Assembly (NCBI RefSeq): GCF_030433435.1
Contig: NZ_JANRHH010000031.1
Location: 104,658-168,657 of the forward strand
Source of the DNA: Polycladomyces subterraneus
Lineage (GTDB): Bacteria > Bacillota > Bacilli > Thermoactinomycetales > JIR-001
DNA: 64,000 nucleotides
Direction: 5' to 3'
The stretch's first letter is position 1, and every line of letters starts with the position of its first letter. Positions 1-6,951 of the stretch are shown piece by piece. Below the pieces are notes generated by a model, which worked only from the letters and a program-made list of their open reading frames with translations, searched no databases and had not been told where the DNA came from. Position numbers and translations under genes: made by a program.

Positions 1-1
1 G

Positions 2-757
2 CCGAATGTGGCGAAGGACTTGCAAAACAAGATCCAGTCCCAGATCCGGGCGGCGATGGATGAGCGATTGGAGAAGCAGAAAAATGAATTGAAAGATCAG
101 TTCCCAGACCCCGAATATATGGCTGCTAAGGTGGAAGTGCTGTACAACAAGGATTTGAAGAGCGTGTACTATATGATCCCTGGCTTGATGGGATTGGTGC
201 TGATTTTCATCACCACCTTCATGACGGCGCTCGGCGTGGTGCGAGAGAAGGAAAGGGGCACCTTGGAGCAGTTGATCGTCTCGCCGCTCCGTTCGGTCGA
301 ATTGATCTTGGGGAAACTGCTTCCCTATATGATCATCGCAACCTTCGATTTCCTTTTGGTGCTCGCGGTCGGTATCGGGGTGTTTGATGTTCCGTTCACG
401 GGAGATCTGGTTTCTTACCTCTTGATGGCGCTCATTTTCTTGTTCGCGTCGCTCGGCATTGGTCTGTTCATCTCGACAGTGTCGCAAAACCAGCAACAAG
501 CGATGCAGCTCGCCATGATGACGTTATTGCCGCAGTTCATCCTGTCCGGCTTTGTTTTCCCATTGGAAGCGATGCCCGAGTGGATCCGCTGGTTGTCCTA
601 TCTCATGCCGCTCACTTATTTCTTGCCGATCAGCCGTGACGTGTTCCTCAAGGGCATGAGCGCATGGGATCACCCGGTGGCATTGGCAATGCTGGCTTTC
701 TTCGCTGTGTTGTTCCTGTTGGTGGCGACAGTTCGCTTCAGGCGAAGCTTGACTTGA
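2..757 (+). CDS. ABC-2 type transporter permease, 5' end outside window
   Basis: Membrane subunit of an ABC exporter. The reading frame is open to the first base, so the N-terminus lies outside the window; about 252 residues are visible. A charged, probably coiled extracytoplasmic stretch (first 40 residues or so) leads into a hydrophobic helix, then the conserved cytoplasmic GVVREKERGTLEQL segment typical of the ABC2_membrane family, then four or five further membrane helices. FVFPLEAMPEWIRW near residue 185 is the usual family loop before the last helices. Two ATPase genes and a TetR regulator follow at once, so this is one operon of the YbhFSR/YhiH type. The substrate cannot be told from sequence; drugs or other hydrophobic compounds are usual for the family. 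Confidence 0.9.
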   Translation, partial: PNVAKDLQNKIQSQIRAAMDERLEKQKNELKDQFPDPEYMAAKVEVLYNKDLKSVYYMIPGLMGLVLIFITTFMTALGVVREKERGTLEQLIVSPLRSVELILGKLLPYMIIATFDFLLVLAVGIGVFDVPFTGDLVSYLLMALIFLFASLGIGLFISTVSQNQQQAMQLAMMTLLPQFILSGFVFPLEAMPEWIRWLSYLMPLTYFLPISRDVFLKGMSAWDHPVALAMLAFFAVLFLLVATVRFRRSLT

Positions 758-770
758 GGGGAGAAGCCGG

Positions 771-1664
771 ATGATCTCATTTCAGGATGTTTCATTTCGA
801 TATGGCAAAGAAGAAGTGCTGAAAAATCTTTCGTTTCAAATCGGGGAAGGCGAAATCGTGGGGATCGTCGGTCCCGATGGTGCCGGGAAATCCACACTGT
901 TGAAGTTGCTCGTGGGGCTTCTGAAGCCGAAGAAAGGCAGCATCAAATACAGCGAGTCGTTCTCATCGGGATTTGTAGCGGAGCACTTTGGTTTGTATGA
1001 GGATATGAGCATTGAGGAGAATCTGCTGTTTTACGGCCGGTTATACGGCTTGTCCAGGGAAGAGGCGACACGGCGGAGCAAACAGCTCTTGAAATGGACC
1101 AAACTCTCCCCGTTCAAGGATCGTTTGGCGGGAAACCTTTCCGGCGGGATGAAACGGAAGCTGGCCATCAGCGCCGCATTTCTCCATCGCCCTTCCTGTA
1201 TGATACTGGATGAGCCGACACATGGGGTGGATCCGGTTTCACGGCGCGAGATTTGGAAGCTGATTCGGGAAGTGAAAGCCGAAGGGGCCACCGTCATCGT
1301 CTCAACGCAATATCTGGATGAAGTGCCCCACTGTGACGAGGTGCTGCTCCTGTACCGGGGAGAGCTCATGAAAAAAGCGTCCCCGCAGGCGCTGATCGCC
1401 GAGTTTCCTTACGCGGTGTACCGCATCCCCGATTTACGCCACATGTCCCTGAGGGAATTGCAGAAGTTGAAAAACATCTCCCATGTCGCCGATGCGTTTC
1501 CGCGAGGGGTGGATTGGGTTTTCCTGGTCAGCCAGGAAGAAGCGGTTCATGCCTTGCGCGACTGGATTCGAGAAAAAGGACTTGAACGCGAATTGGAGCG
1601 CATCCAGCCCACATTTGAAGATGTGTTCATCAATTGGATGCGGGAAAGGGGGAGTCAGAGATGA
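771..1664 (+). CDS. ABC transporter ATP-binding protein (first of two)
   Basis: Cytoplasmic ATPase of 297 residues. Walker A GPDGAGKST is near residue 34, the signature LSGGM near 125, Walker B with the catalytic Glu (ILDEPTHGVDP) near 145, and the H-loop is replaced by a Gln-containing STQYLDE segment, so the usual switch histidine is missing. A C-terminal extension of about 80 residues is typical of exporters with a separate ABC-2 permease. It starts 13 bp after the permease, behind a GGGGA ribosome binding site, and overlaps the next ATPase by ATGA. The two ATPases probably form a heterodimer. The altered H-loop would make this the degenerate partner, which is inference. Confidence 0.92.
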   Translation: MISFQDVSFRYGKEEVLKNLSFQIGEGEIVGIVGPDGAGKSTLLKLLVGLLKPKKGSIKYSESFSSGFVAEHFGLYEDMSIEENLLFYGRLYGLSREEATRRSKQLLKWTKLSPFKDRLAGNLSGGMKRKLAISAAFLHRPSCMILDEPTHGVDPVSRREIWKLIREVKAEGATVIVSTQYLDEVPHCDEVLLLYRGELMKKASPQALIAEFPYAVYRIPDLRHMSLRELQKLKNISHVADAFPRGVDWVFLVSQEEAVHALRDWIREKGLERELERIQPTFEDVFINWMRERGSQR

Positions 1665-2416
1665 TCGAACTCCACCGGATCACCAAACAATTTGGTACCT
1701 TTCGCGCGGTGAATCAGGTATCATTAACAGTGTCAAAAGGGAGTGTCTTTGGACTGCTCGGCGCCAACGGAGCCGGCAAAACGACTCTCATCCGGATCAT
1801 GTGCGGAATTTTGCCCCCGACGAGCGGCAGTGGGCTGGTTTTGGGGCGTGACATTGTCAAAGAACGGGCACAGATTAAAGAGCGGATTGGGTACATGTCG
1901 CAAAAATTTTCCCTGTATCCCGATTTGACCGTCGAGGAAAATATCCGATTCTATGCGCGGTTGTATGGTGTGGAGCAGATCAAACAGCGGGTGGAGGAAC
2001 TAATCGAGCAGTTTTCGCTTCAAGATGCGGCCAAGAAGCAAGTGTCGGCGCTCGGAGGCGGAATCCGGCAGCGGGTCGCTTTCGCATCCGCGATCGTTCA
2101 TATGCCACAGCTTTTGTTTCTTGACGAACCGACCAGTGGCGTCGATCCCCTGACCCGGCGTCTGTTCTGGGAACAGCTGTATGAATTCACCGAACAAGGG
2201 ATGACCGTTTTGGTGACCACACACTATATGGATGAGGCGGAGCGATGCGAGCAAGTCGCGCTCATGAATCAAGGGCAGATCGTGGCGAAGGGAAAAGTGG
2301 ATGAATTGAAAGAGCGGTACGCCGACGAATTGGGCACGGCGCGGCCGACGCTGGAAGAAATCTTTGTGCATGTGATCAACCAAGGAGGAGAAAATGTCCA
2401 AGAAAAGTTGGGATGA
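1661..2416 (+). CDS. ABC transporter ATP-binding protein (second of two)
   Basis: Cytoplasmic ATPase of 251 residues. The ATG at 1661 overlaps the previous stop by 4 bp (ATGA), which is why it is preferred to an in-frame start 27 bp upstream. Walker A GANGAGKTT lies near residue 36, Walker B LLFLDEPTSGVDP near 155 and the H-loop TTHYMDEAE near 190. The signature reads LGGGI instead of LSGGQ, losing the conserved serine. It is likely co-translated with the preceding ATPase and acts with it in one exporter. The next gene starts inside its last codons, so all four genes form one transcript. Confidence 0.93.
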   Translation: MIELHRITKQFGTFRAVNQVSLTVSKGSVFGLLGANGAGKTTLIRIMCGILPPTSGSGLVLGRDIVKERAQIKERIGYMSQKFSLYPDLTVEENIRFYARLYGVEQIKQRVEELIEQFSLQDAAKKQVSALGGGIRQRVAFASAIVHMPQLLFLDEPTSGVDPLTRRLFWEQLYEFTEQGMTVLVTTHYMDEAERCEQVALMNQGQIVAKGKVDELKERYADELGTARPTLEEIFVHVINQGGENVQEKLG

Positions 2417-3110
2417 ATGGGTTCATGATATTGCGGAGCAATACGATTTGGATCTGAAAGCGGACAAAGAAACGCAAAAACAGAAAAAGATTTTGGAAGC
2501 GGCCATTCATGTGTTCGCGGAAAAAGGCTTCAGCGGTGCCTCGACAAGCGAAATCGCTGAGCGGGCCGGTGTGGCTGAAGCCACCATTTTCAAGCATTAC
2601 CGTACCAAGAAAGGATTGCTTTTGCGATTGGTCATTCCGGCGATTGCCCGGGTGGCCTATCCTTATATCGCCACTCCCGTGCTCAACATCCTCAATCAGG
2701 ACAAGCCGTTGGAAGAACTTTTGCGCGAGGTGGTCATCGACCGGAAGGAACTCCTGGAGAAAAACTGGAAAACATTACGCATCATTTTGGTGGAGAGTTT
2801 ATTCCATCCGGAGATTCGCGAAGCACTGAAAATCCATGTCGCCAGAAACGTGTTCCGTATGGCGTCAGAAAAGATCGAGGAGCTGAAAAGCAAGGGCAAG
2901 CTGCGCGCCGACCTCCCCAACCATGTTATTTTGCGGGGGATCATGTCACAGATTGGGGCATACCTGCTTGCCCGTAACGTGATTCCCGAATTGTTGGCCC
3001 AAGGGGGAGAAGATGAGGAAATCGGCTGGATCGTGGATATGTTGATCAACGGCATCGCTCCCAAGCCAGACTCCAAAACCGATTCTGAAGCAGACGAGGA
3101 AAGCCATTGA
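2394..3110 (+). CDS. TetR/AcrR family transcriptional regulator
   Basis: A 238-residue one-component repressor. The N-terminal TetR helix-turn-helix (residues about 25-75) has the family pattern ILEAAIHVFAEKGFSGAST followed by IAERAGVAEATIFKHYRTK. The C-terminal ligand-binding half is variable. The ATG at 2394 sits behind AAGGAGGAG and overlaps the ATPase gene by 23 bp. Being the last gene of the exporter operon, it most likely represses that operon and is released by a transported compound; this follows from context only. A perfect hairpin begins at its stop codon. Confidence 0.92.
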   Translation: MSKKSWDEWVHDIAEQYDLDLKADKETQKQKKILEAAIHVFAEKGFSGASTSEIAERAGVAEATIFKHYRTKKGLLLRLVIPAIARVAYPYIATPVLNILNQDKPLEELLREVVIDRKELLEKNWKTLRIILVESLFHPEIREALKIHVARNVFRMASEKIEELKSKGKLRADLPNHVILRGIMSQIGAYLLARNVIPELLAQGGEDEEIGWIVDMLINGIAPKPDSKTDSEADEESH

Positions 3111-3130
3111 CAGCAACTGTCAATGGCTTT
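3100..3130. terminator. Intrinsic terminator, probably bidirectional
   Basis: A perfect 14-bp stem (arms 3100-3113 and 3117-3130, loop CAA) overlaps the tetR stop codon and lies between two convergent genes. The arms begin with AAA and end with TTT, so it can serve both strands. Confidence 0.85.
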
Positions 3131-3176
3131 CTGTAGAACAGATAACAAAACATTTCTTATGTGCGTATAGACGACA

Positions 3177-3893
3177 TTAACTCATATATTTTCGGATCCA
3201 CGGTTTGATTTCATCGACTGGAATCGCAAAACCGATGCTCTGCGACGGATAAATGATCAAGGTGTTGATGCCGATGACTTCACCCAGGATGTTGATGAGC
3301 GGACCGCCGCTGTTTCCCGGATTGATGGCCGCATCCGTTTGAATGACGTTCCCGTAATAGCGATTGGCTACCTGCAGTGGCCGGTTTTTTCCGCTGATGA
3401 CGCCCACGGTGACGGTATGTTCCAGCCCCAGCGGGTTACCGACCGCAATCACCCATTCCCCTACTTCCACTGTTTCTGCACTCCCCAAGCGGAGCGGTTT
3501 CAACGGATAGGGTGGTTGTACCTTGATCACCGCCAGATCGCGTTCTTTATCGGACCATACTCTCCGAGCTGGTAGAGAGCGCGTATATCCGTCCAACTTG
3601 ACCGCGATTTTGTCTGCGTCTCGGATGACGTGTTCATTGGTGACCAAATAGCCGTCGGGGTGAATGACAAACCCTGTTCCGAAATGACGGGGAGGTGGAT
3701 CGCTTGAGGCGGAGGACCAGCCCGGAATCAGCATGCTCAGGATATGCTCTTCCAGATTGCGCGGTTTCTCTTCGGTGATGATCGATACGATGCCTTTGCG
3801 CACCCGTTTGACCACCTTTACAAAATGATTGGCCGGGTGCGCAGCCGAAGAGACGATTGGTTCCGTACGATGCAGTCTGATTTTGCGTTGCAT
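3177..3893 (-). CDS. Trypsin-like serine protease, HtrA/DegP family, without PDZ domain
   Basis: Serine protease of about 238 residues. The triad is visible as TNEHV (His), KERDLAVIKV (Asp) and NPGNSGGPL (Ser). Family members usually have an N-terminal membrane anchor and one or two PDZ domains; here there is neither a hydrophobic segment nor any C-terminal domain, so it is predicted to be cytosolic unless exported another way. The ATG at 3893 is preferred because AGGAG lies 9 bp upstream; a GTG at 3917 is possible. It is divergent from spermidine synthase. Role is probably protein quality control (inference). Confidence 0.85.
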   Translation of the reverse strand: MQRKIRLHRTEPIVSSAAHPANHFVKVVKRVRKGIVSIITEEKPRNLEEHILSMLIPGWSSASSDPPPRHFGTGFVIHPDGYLVTNEHVIRDADKIAVKLDGYTRSLPARRVWSDKERDLAVIKVQPPYPLKPLRLGSAETVEVGEWVIAVGNPLGLEHTVTVGVISGKNRPLQVANRYYGNVIQTDAAINPGNSGGPLINILGEVIGINTLIIYPSQSIGFAIPVDEIKPWIRKYMS

Positions 3894-3936
3894 GCATTCC
3901 AGCTCCTGTTCGTCCACTTTCCGGTGGATTGTGGTA

Positions 3937-3942
3937 TATAAT
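3937..3942 (+). promoter_or_regulatory. -10 element for spermidine synthase
   Basis: A consensus TATAAT lies about 64 bp upstream of the speE start in the divergent intergenic region. No good -35 is seen at 17 bp. Confidence 0.5.
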
Positions 3943-4005
3943 ATGAAAGGACAGGGCTGACGTGCAGGGGCAAATCCCCATTTTTGTTGAGATGAGGAGG
4001 AAGCG

Positions 4006-4884
4006 ATGAAACAGACAGGATTGAAAGGTTATGTGGATTGGAACGGAGAAATGTGGCTGGCCGACTCCGAAGAAAAAGACGGTTTCAGCTCGATTTGGAA
4101 GGTGAAACAAGTCCTGCACAAGGAGCAATCCGAATTCCAGGAAGTGTCGGTGATCGAAACTGTGGGATTCGGACGTGCGTTGGTGTTGGACGGCATCATT
4201 CAGACAACGGAGCGGGACGCCTATATCTATAATGAAATGATCACACACGTGCCGTTGGCGACCCATCCCGAGCCCAAGACGGTGTGCATCATCGGTGGCG
4301 GGGACTGCGGGGCAGCCAGGGAAGTGGTCAAATATCCGACGGTGGAACGGGTGGATATGGTGGAAATCGATCCCAAAGTGGTGGAAGTCAGCAGGAAATA
4401 CTTGCCCACCGTCGCTGGGGAAGGAGAACCGGACCCGCGCATCCGTTTTGTCTATGACGATGGAGCCGCCTTCATTCGTGCACACAAGGATGAATATGAT
4501 GTCATCATCGTCGATTCATCCGATCCGGTTGGGCCGGCGGCGGTATTGTTCGAAGAGCCGTTTTACCGCGACGTTTACGCCGCATTGAAACCGGACGGAT
4601 TGATGGTATGTCAGAGCGAATCACCGGTCTTCTATCCCCATATTTTGAAACGCGTCCGAGATACAATGCAATCGATGTATCCGGTGGTCCGCACGTATTT
4701 GGCAACAGTACCGACGTATCCGGGCGGAATCTGGAGCTTCACGTTGGCGTCGAAACAGGCCGATCCGTTGCAAACCCAACCCGACCGGCTGCGTGATGAG
4801 GACACGAAGTATGTTAACAGGGATATTTTCCATAGTTGTTTCGTCTTGCCTAACGACGTCCGGAAAATTGTGCAAACGGGTTGA
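4006..4884 (+). CDS. speE: Spermidine synthase (polyamine aminopropyltransferase)
   Basis: Cytosolic enzyme that transfers an aminopropyl group from decarboxylated S-adenosylmethionine to putrescine. The 292 residues include an N-terminal beta domain and a Rossmann domain with IIGGGDCGAAREV near residue 95, VEIDPKVVEVSRKYLP near 125 and IIVDSSDPVGPA near 170, which carries the catalytic Asp. The usual GGGDGG glycine motif reads GGGDCG. The ATG at 4006 is preceded by GAGGAGGAAG; the first 15 residues extend beyond typical homologues, and ATG 4051 is a weaker alternative. No speD or speB is adjacent, although an arginase-fold gene lies at 42.6 kb. Confidence 0.93.
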   Translation: MKQTGLKGYVDWNGEMWLADSEEKDGFSSIWKVKQVLHKEQSEFQEVSVIETVGFGRALVLDGIIQTTERDAYIYNEMITHVPLATHPEPKTVCIIGGGDCGAAREVVKYPTVERVDMVEIDPKVVEVSRKYLPTVAGEGEPDPRIRFVYDDGAAFIRAHKDEYDVIIVDSSDPVGPAAVLFEEPFYRDVYAALKPDGLMVCQSESPVFYPHILKRVRDTMQSMYPVVRTYLATVPTYPGGIWSFTLASKQADPLQTQPDRLRDEDTKYVNRDIFHSCFVLPNDVRKIVQTG

Positions 4885-4893
4885 TCATATCCA

Positions 4894-4941
4894 TCCTCCC
4901 CTGTCTATATACATGAAGCAGATGGTACAGGCAGGGGAGGA
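4894..4941 (+). promoter_or_regulatory. Inverted repeat covering a ribosome binding site
   Basis: TCCTCCCCTG (4894-4903) is the exact reverse complement of CAGGGGAGGA (4932-4941). The right arm contains the GGGGAGG ribosome binding site of the gene starting at 4948, so the RNA stem would hide it. It could instead be a weak speE terminator, but no T-run follows. Confidence 0.45.
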
Positions 4942-4947
4942 AGCCTT

Positions 4948-5409
4948 ATGAACAATTGGTGGAGACGATGGTTTCGCTCTGTGCTGACTTATCTGATCAT
5001 CGCTGTGGTGACGGTCTTGTTGATGATCTATTACGAACAGGCCCAAACCAAAAACTACATTGAAGATTACCAACGATTGGGCGGCAGCAAAGTGATCAAT
5101 GATATTTCGGACACCTACAAGCTGATCATGGAGCGCTACTCCAACTACAAATTGAGCCGAGAGATGAAGATCAAAATCGTTGACAGGCTGAATCGGTTGA
5201 GTGCCCAACTGCAGGAAGTGGACGAGCGGATCAACACACGGGAAGTTGATCGTCGGGTGGATTTTTCATTTGTTTACCATGATATCAAATTGGTGAATCT
5301 TTCCTTGTCTGATGCGTCCAAAGACGATATCGTGCCGGTCATCGTCTTGCATGCGATGGAAGGGCTGGGAGAATTGAAAAGGGAGATCACTTATATACGC
5401 TACCATTGA
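4948..5409 (+). CDS. Small single-pass membrane protein, unknown function
   Basis: I do not recognise the 153-residue product. It has a Trp/Arg-rich N-terminus, one strong hydrophobic helix (about residues 12-28) and then a charged, probably helical domain, so it is likely anchored in the membrane with a soluble C-terminal part. The middle (EMKIKIVDRLNRLSAQLQEVDERI) is compatible with a short coiled coil. It starts behind GGGGAGG and follows speE in the same direction. Codon use and GC are like the neighbours, so it is probably a real conserved gene. Confidence 0.7.
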   Translation: MNNWWRRWFRSVLTYLIIAVVTVLLMIYYEQAQTKNYIEDYQRLGGSKVINDISDTYKLIMERYSNYKLSREMKIKIVDRLNRLSAQLQEVDERINTREVDRRVDFSFVYHDIKLVNLSLSDASKDDIVPVIVLHAMEGLGELKREITYIRYH

Positions 5410-5426
5410 TGGGGGACGGAGAAAAC

Positions 5427-5480
5427 TGTCAACCTTGCAAATATAGTCAGTTGACATTAGTCAACGGCTTTTTTTATGCT
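5427..5480 (+). promoter_or_regulatory. bioY promoter with BirA-type operator
   Basis: The inverted repeat TGTCAAC (5427-5433) and GTTGACA (5450-5456), with a 16-bp spacer, resembles BirA operators, which are inverted (T)TGT(A/T)AAC half-sites about 15 bp apart. Its right half contains the -35 TTGACA (5451-5456), followed at 18 bp by TATGCT (5475-5480). Biotin-loaded BirA bound here would block polymerase. The assignment rests on the layout and on the gene downstream. Confidence 0.6.
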
Positions 5481-5522
5481 TAAAATCGTGGCAAATGATC
5501 TTGGGATGACGAGGTGTTCAAC

Positions 5523-6077
5523 GTGTCCAAACGTGTGTTGACCGTTCGTAATATGGTGTTGGCGGCGATGTTTGCTGCCCTGCTGGCCATCGGCGGGCAA
5601 ATCCGCATTCCCTTGGAACCCGTTCCGATCACCTTGCAGACGTTGGTGGTGATGTTGACTGGTTCCATCCTGGGAGCACGAATCGGCGCGATCAGCATGA
5701 TCGTGTTCATCCTGCTGGTGGCGTTCGGTGCTCCGATTTTGTCCGGCGGTGCTGGCGGATTGGGGGCACTGCTTGGTCCGACCGGCGGATATGTGCTCAG
5801 CTGGCCCTTGGCCGTATGGGTGATCGGTTGGTTGACGGAACGTGCGCCGAAGTTGCGGGTATGGAATCTCACCTTGATTCACCTGCTGGGCGGCGTATTG
5901 CTGGTATATGCGGCAGGAGTGACATGGTTGGCGTATGTGGCCGGTTTGGGATGGAAAGTGGCTGTATTACAAGGGGCGCTGCCGTTTATCGCGGGGGATG
6001 TCGCCAAGGCGGTAGTGGCTTCCATTGTCACGCTCGGCGTGATCCGTGCATATCCAGCGATTCGGCCCCGGAAATAA
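5523..6077 (+). CDS. bioY: Biotin transporter BioY (S component)
   Basis: Membrane protein of 184 residues with about six helices, the substrate-binding S component of an ECF-type biotin transporter. The N-terminus (RNMVLAAMFAALLAIGGQI) and the following PVPITLQTLVVMLTG and LLGPTGGYVLSWP segments are BioY hallmarks. GTG 5523 is chosen because GAGG lies 8 bp upstream; a GTG 9 bp earlier has no ribosome binding site. No ECF ATPase genes are adjacent, so it would work with a shared EcfAA'T module or alone. The upstream BirA-like operator suggests repression by biotin. Confidence 0.93.
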   Translation: MSKRVLTVRNMVLAAMFAALLAIGGQIRIPLEPVPITLQTLVVMLTGSILGARIGAISMIVFILLVAFGAPILSGGAGGLGALLGPTGGYVLSWPLAVWVIGWLTERAPKLRVWNLTLIHLLGGVLLVYAAGVTWLAYVAGLGWKVAVLQGALPFIAGDVAKAVVASIVTLGVIRAYPAIRPRK

Positions 6078-6080
6078 ATA

Positions 6081-6100
6081 CGTCCGCAGGAAAGCGGACG
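6081..6100. terminator. Hairpin between convergent genes
   Basis: CGTCCGC (6081-6087) pairs with GCGGACG (6094-6100). On the minus strand it is followed by a T-rich stretch; on the plus strand the tail is poor. It probably ends bioY and the convergent gene at 6102. Confidence 0.6.
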
Positions 6101-6101
6101 T

Positions 6102-6461
6102 TCAGCTCTGAACCGGTAGTGTTGTAAAGCCGGCATAACGTTCGACAAATCGTATAAAGCGTTCATCCAGAGGTACAATGAGGTCGGTGGCACCTCGGTC
6201 ATATTTGCCGTTTCGGTTGATTACCCGCAATTGCTTCACTGTGATTTTGTAGTATTGCGTGGAAAAATCGGCGTTGACGATCGTGTCGCCGGCCTTTTCT
6301 TTTGTTTGGCGGTAAGCGGTCAAGCGAAACGGCACCATCCCGAGGATGTTTTCCAATAGTACGTGGTACGAGGTATGCGGTTTTTGAAAGATCAGTTCCT
6401 TGGTCGTAATCGTGCATCCAAAATCATAGCGTTTTTGAGAAAGGAGGAGTTCACCCTCCAA
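6102..6461 (-). CDS. Protein of unknown function, start uncertain
   Basis: Unrecognised soluble protein of about 119 residues if started at TTG 6461. The frame stays open upstream to 6641, but that part would overlap yqgQ on the other strand and looks non-coding. A good minus-strand promoter (TTGCGA, 17 bp, TATAAA, around 6465-6494) ends just before 6461, which would make the mRNA nearly leaderless. The body alternates short beta-like and charged segments (KITVKQLRVINRNGKYDRG, then DLIVPLDERFIRFVERYAG). I assign no function. Confidence 0.55.
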   Translation of the reverse strand: MEGELLLSQKRYDFGCTITTKELIFQKPHTSYHVLLENILGMVPFRLTAYRQTKEKAGDTIVNADFSTQYYKITVKQLRVINRNGKYDRGATDLIVPLDERFIRFVERYAGFTTLPVQS

Positions 6462-6508
6462 TTTTTTTATATTTATAAAATTTGAGTGTCGCAATGGATT
6501 CACACCCT

Positions 6509-6538
6509 TTGAGTTCGTGTTTCCATCTTTTTTATTGT
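6509..6538 (+). promoter_or_regulatory. Promoter of yqgQ
   Basis: TTGAGT (6509-6514), an 18-bp spacer and TATTGT (6533-6538), 41 bp upstream of the yqgQ start. Confidence 0.5.
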
Positions 6539-6579
6539 ACCATATATCGGTGGAGTATGCCGTGAAAGGAGGAGTTTGG

Positions 6580-6786
6580 ATGGAGGCATCCATCCGGACA
6601 ATGTCCGATGTGCGTGCATTGCTCAAACGGTTCGGAGCCATTATCTATACAGGGGACGAGTTGGGAGATCTGGATTTGATGGAGGACGAGCTGGCCGAGT
6701 TGCACCACTGGGGGATGATCGAAACGTCGGAATACATGGCAGCCTGTATGGTCATTCGCCAGAGGAGAATGGAATTGGATAAATGA
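6580..6786 (+). CDS. yqgQ: YqgQ family protein (DUF910)
   Basis: A 68-residue cytosolic protein. The pattern IIYTGDELGDLDLMEDELAEL followed by a Tyr/Trp-Gly-Ile stretch matches the small YqgQ family, which forms a three-helix bundle. Its biochemical role is unknown; in Bacillus it lies beside glucokinase, but not here. ATG 6580 has AAAGGAGGA 8 bp upstream, and the longer frame from 6517 has no ribosome binding site. Confidence 0.85.
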   Translation: MEASIRTMSDVRALLKRFGAIIYTGDELGDLDLMEDELAELHHWGMIETSEYMAACMVIRQRRMELDK

Positions 6787-6951
6787 AAGAAGGATAAATA
6801 TACAAATTATGTAACCGAGAAATGTATTTCTTTTTTTAAGTCAATTATGGTATATTGTTTCTAGATATTTGATCAAATTGTGACATCATATTTATGCAGC
6901 ATACACCGCAATATTGCGTTTTTATTTTGTCAAATCAAGGGGGTCAGAAAC

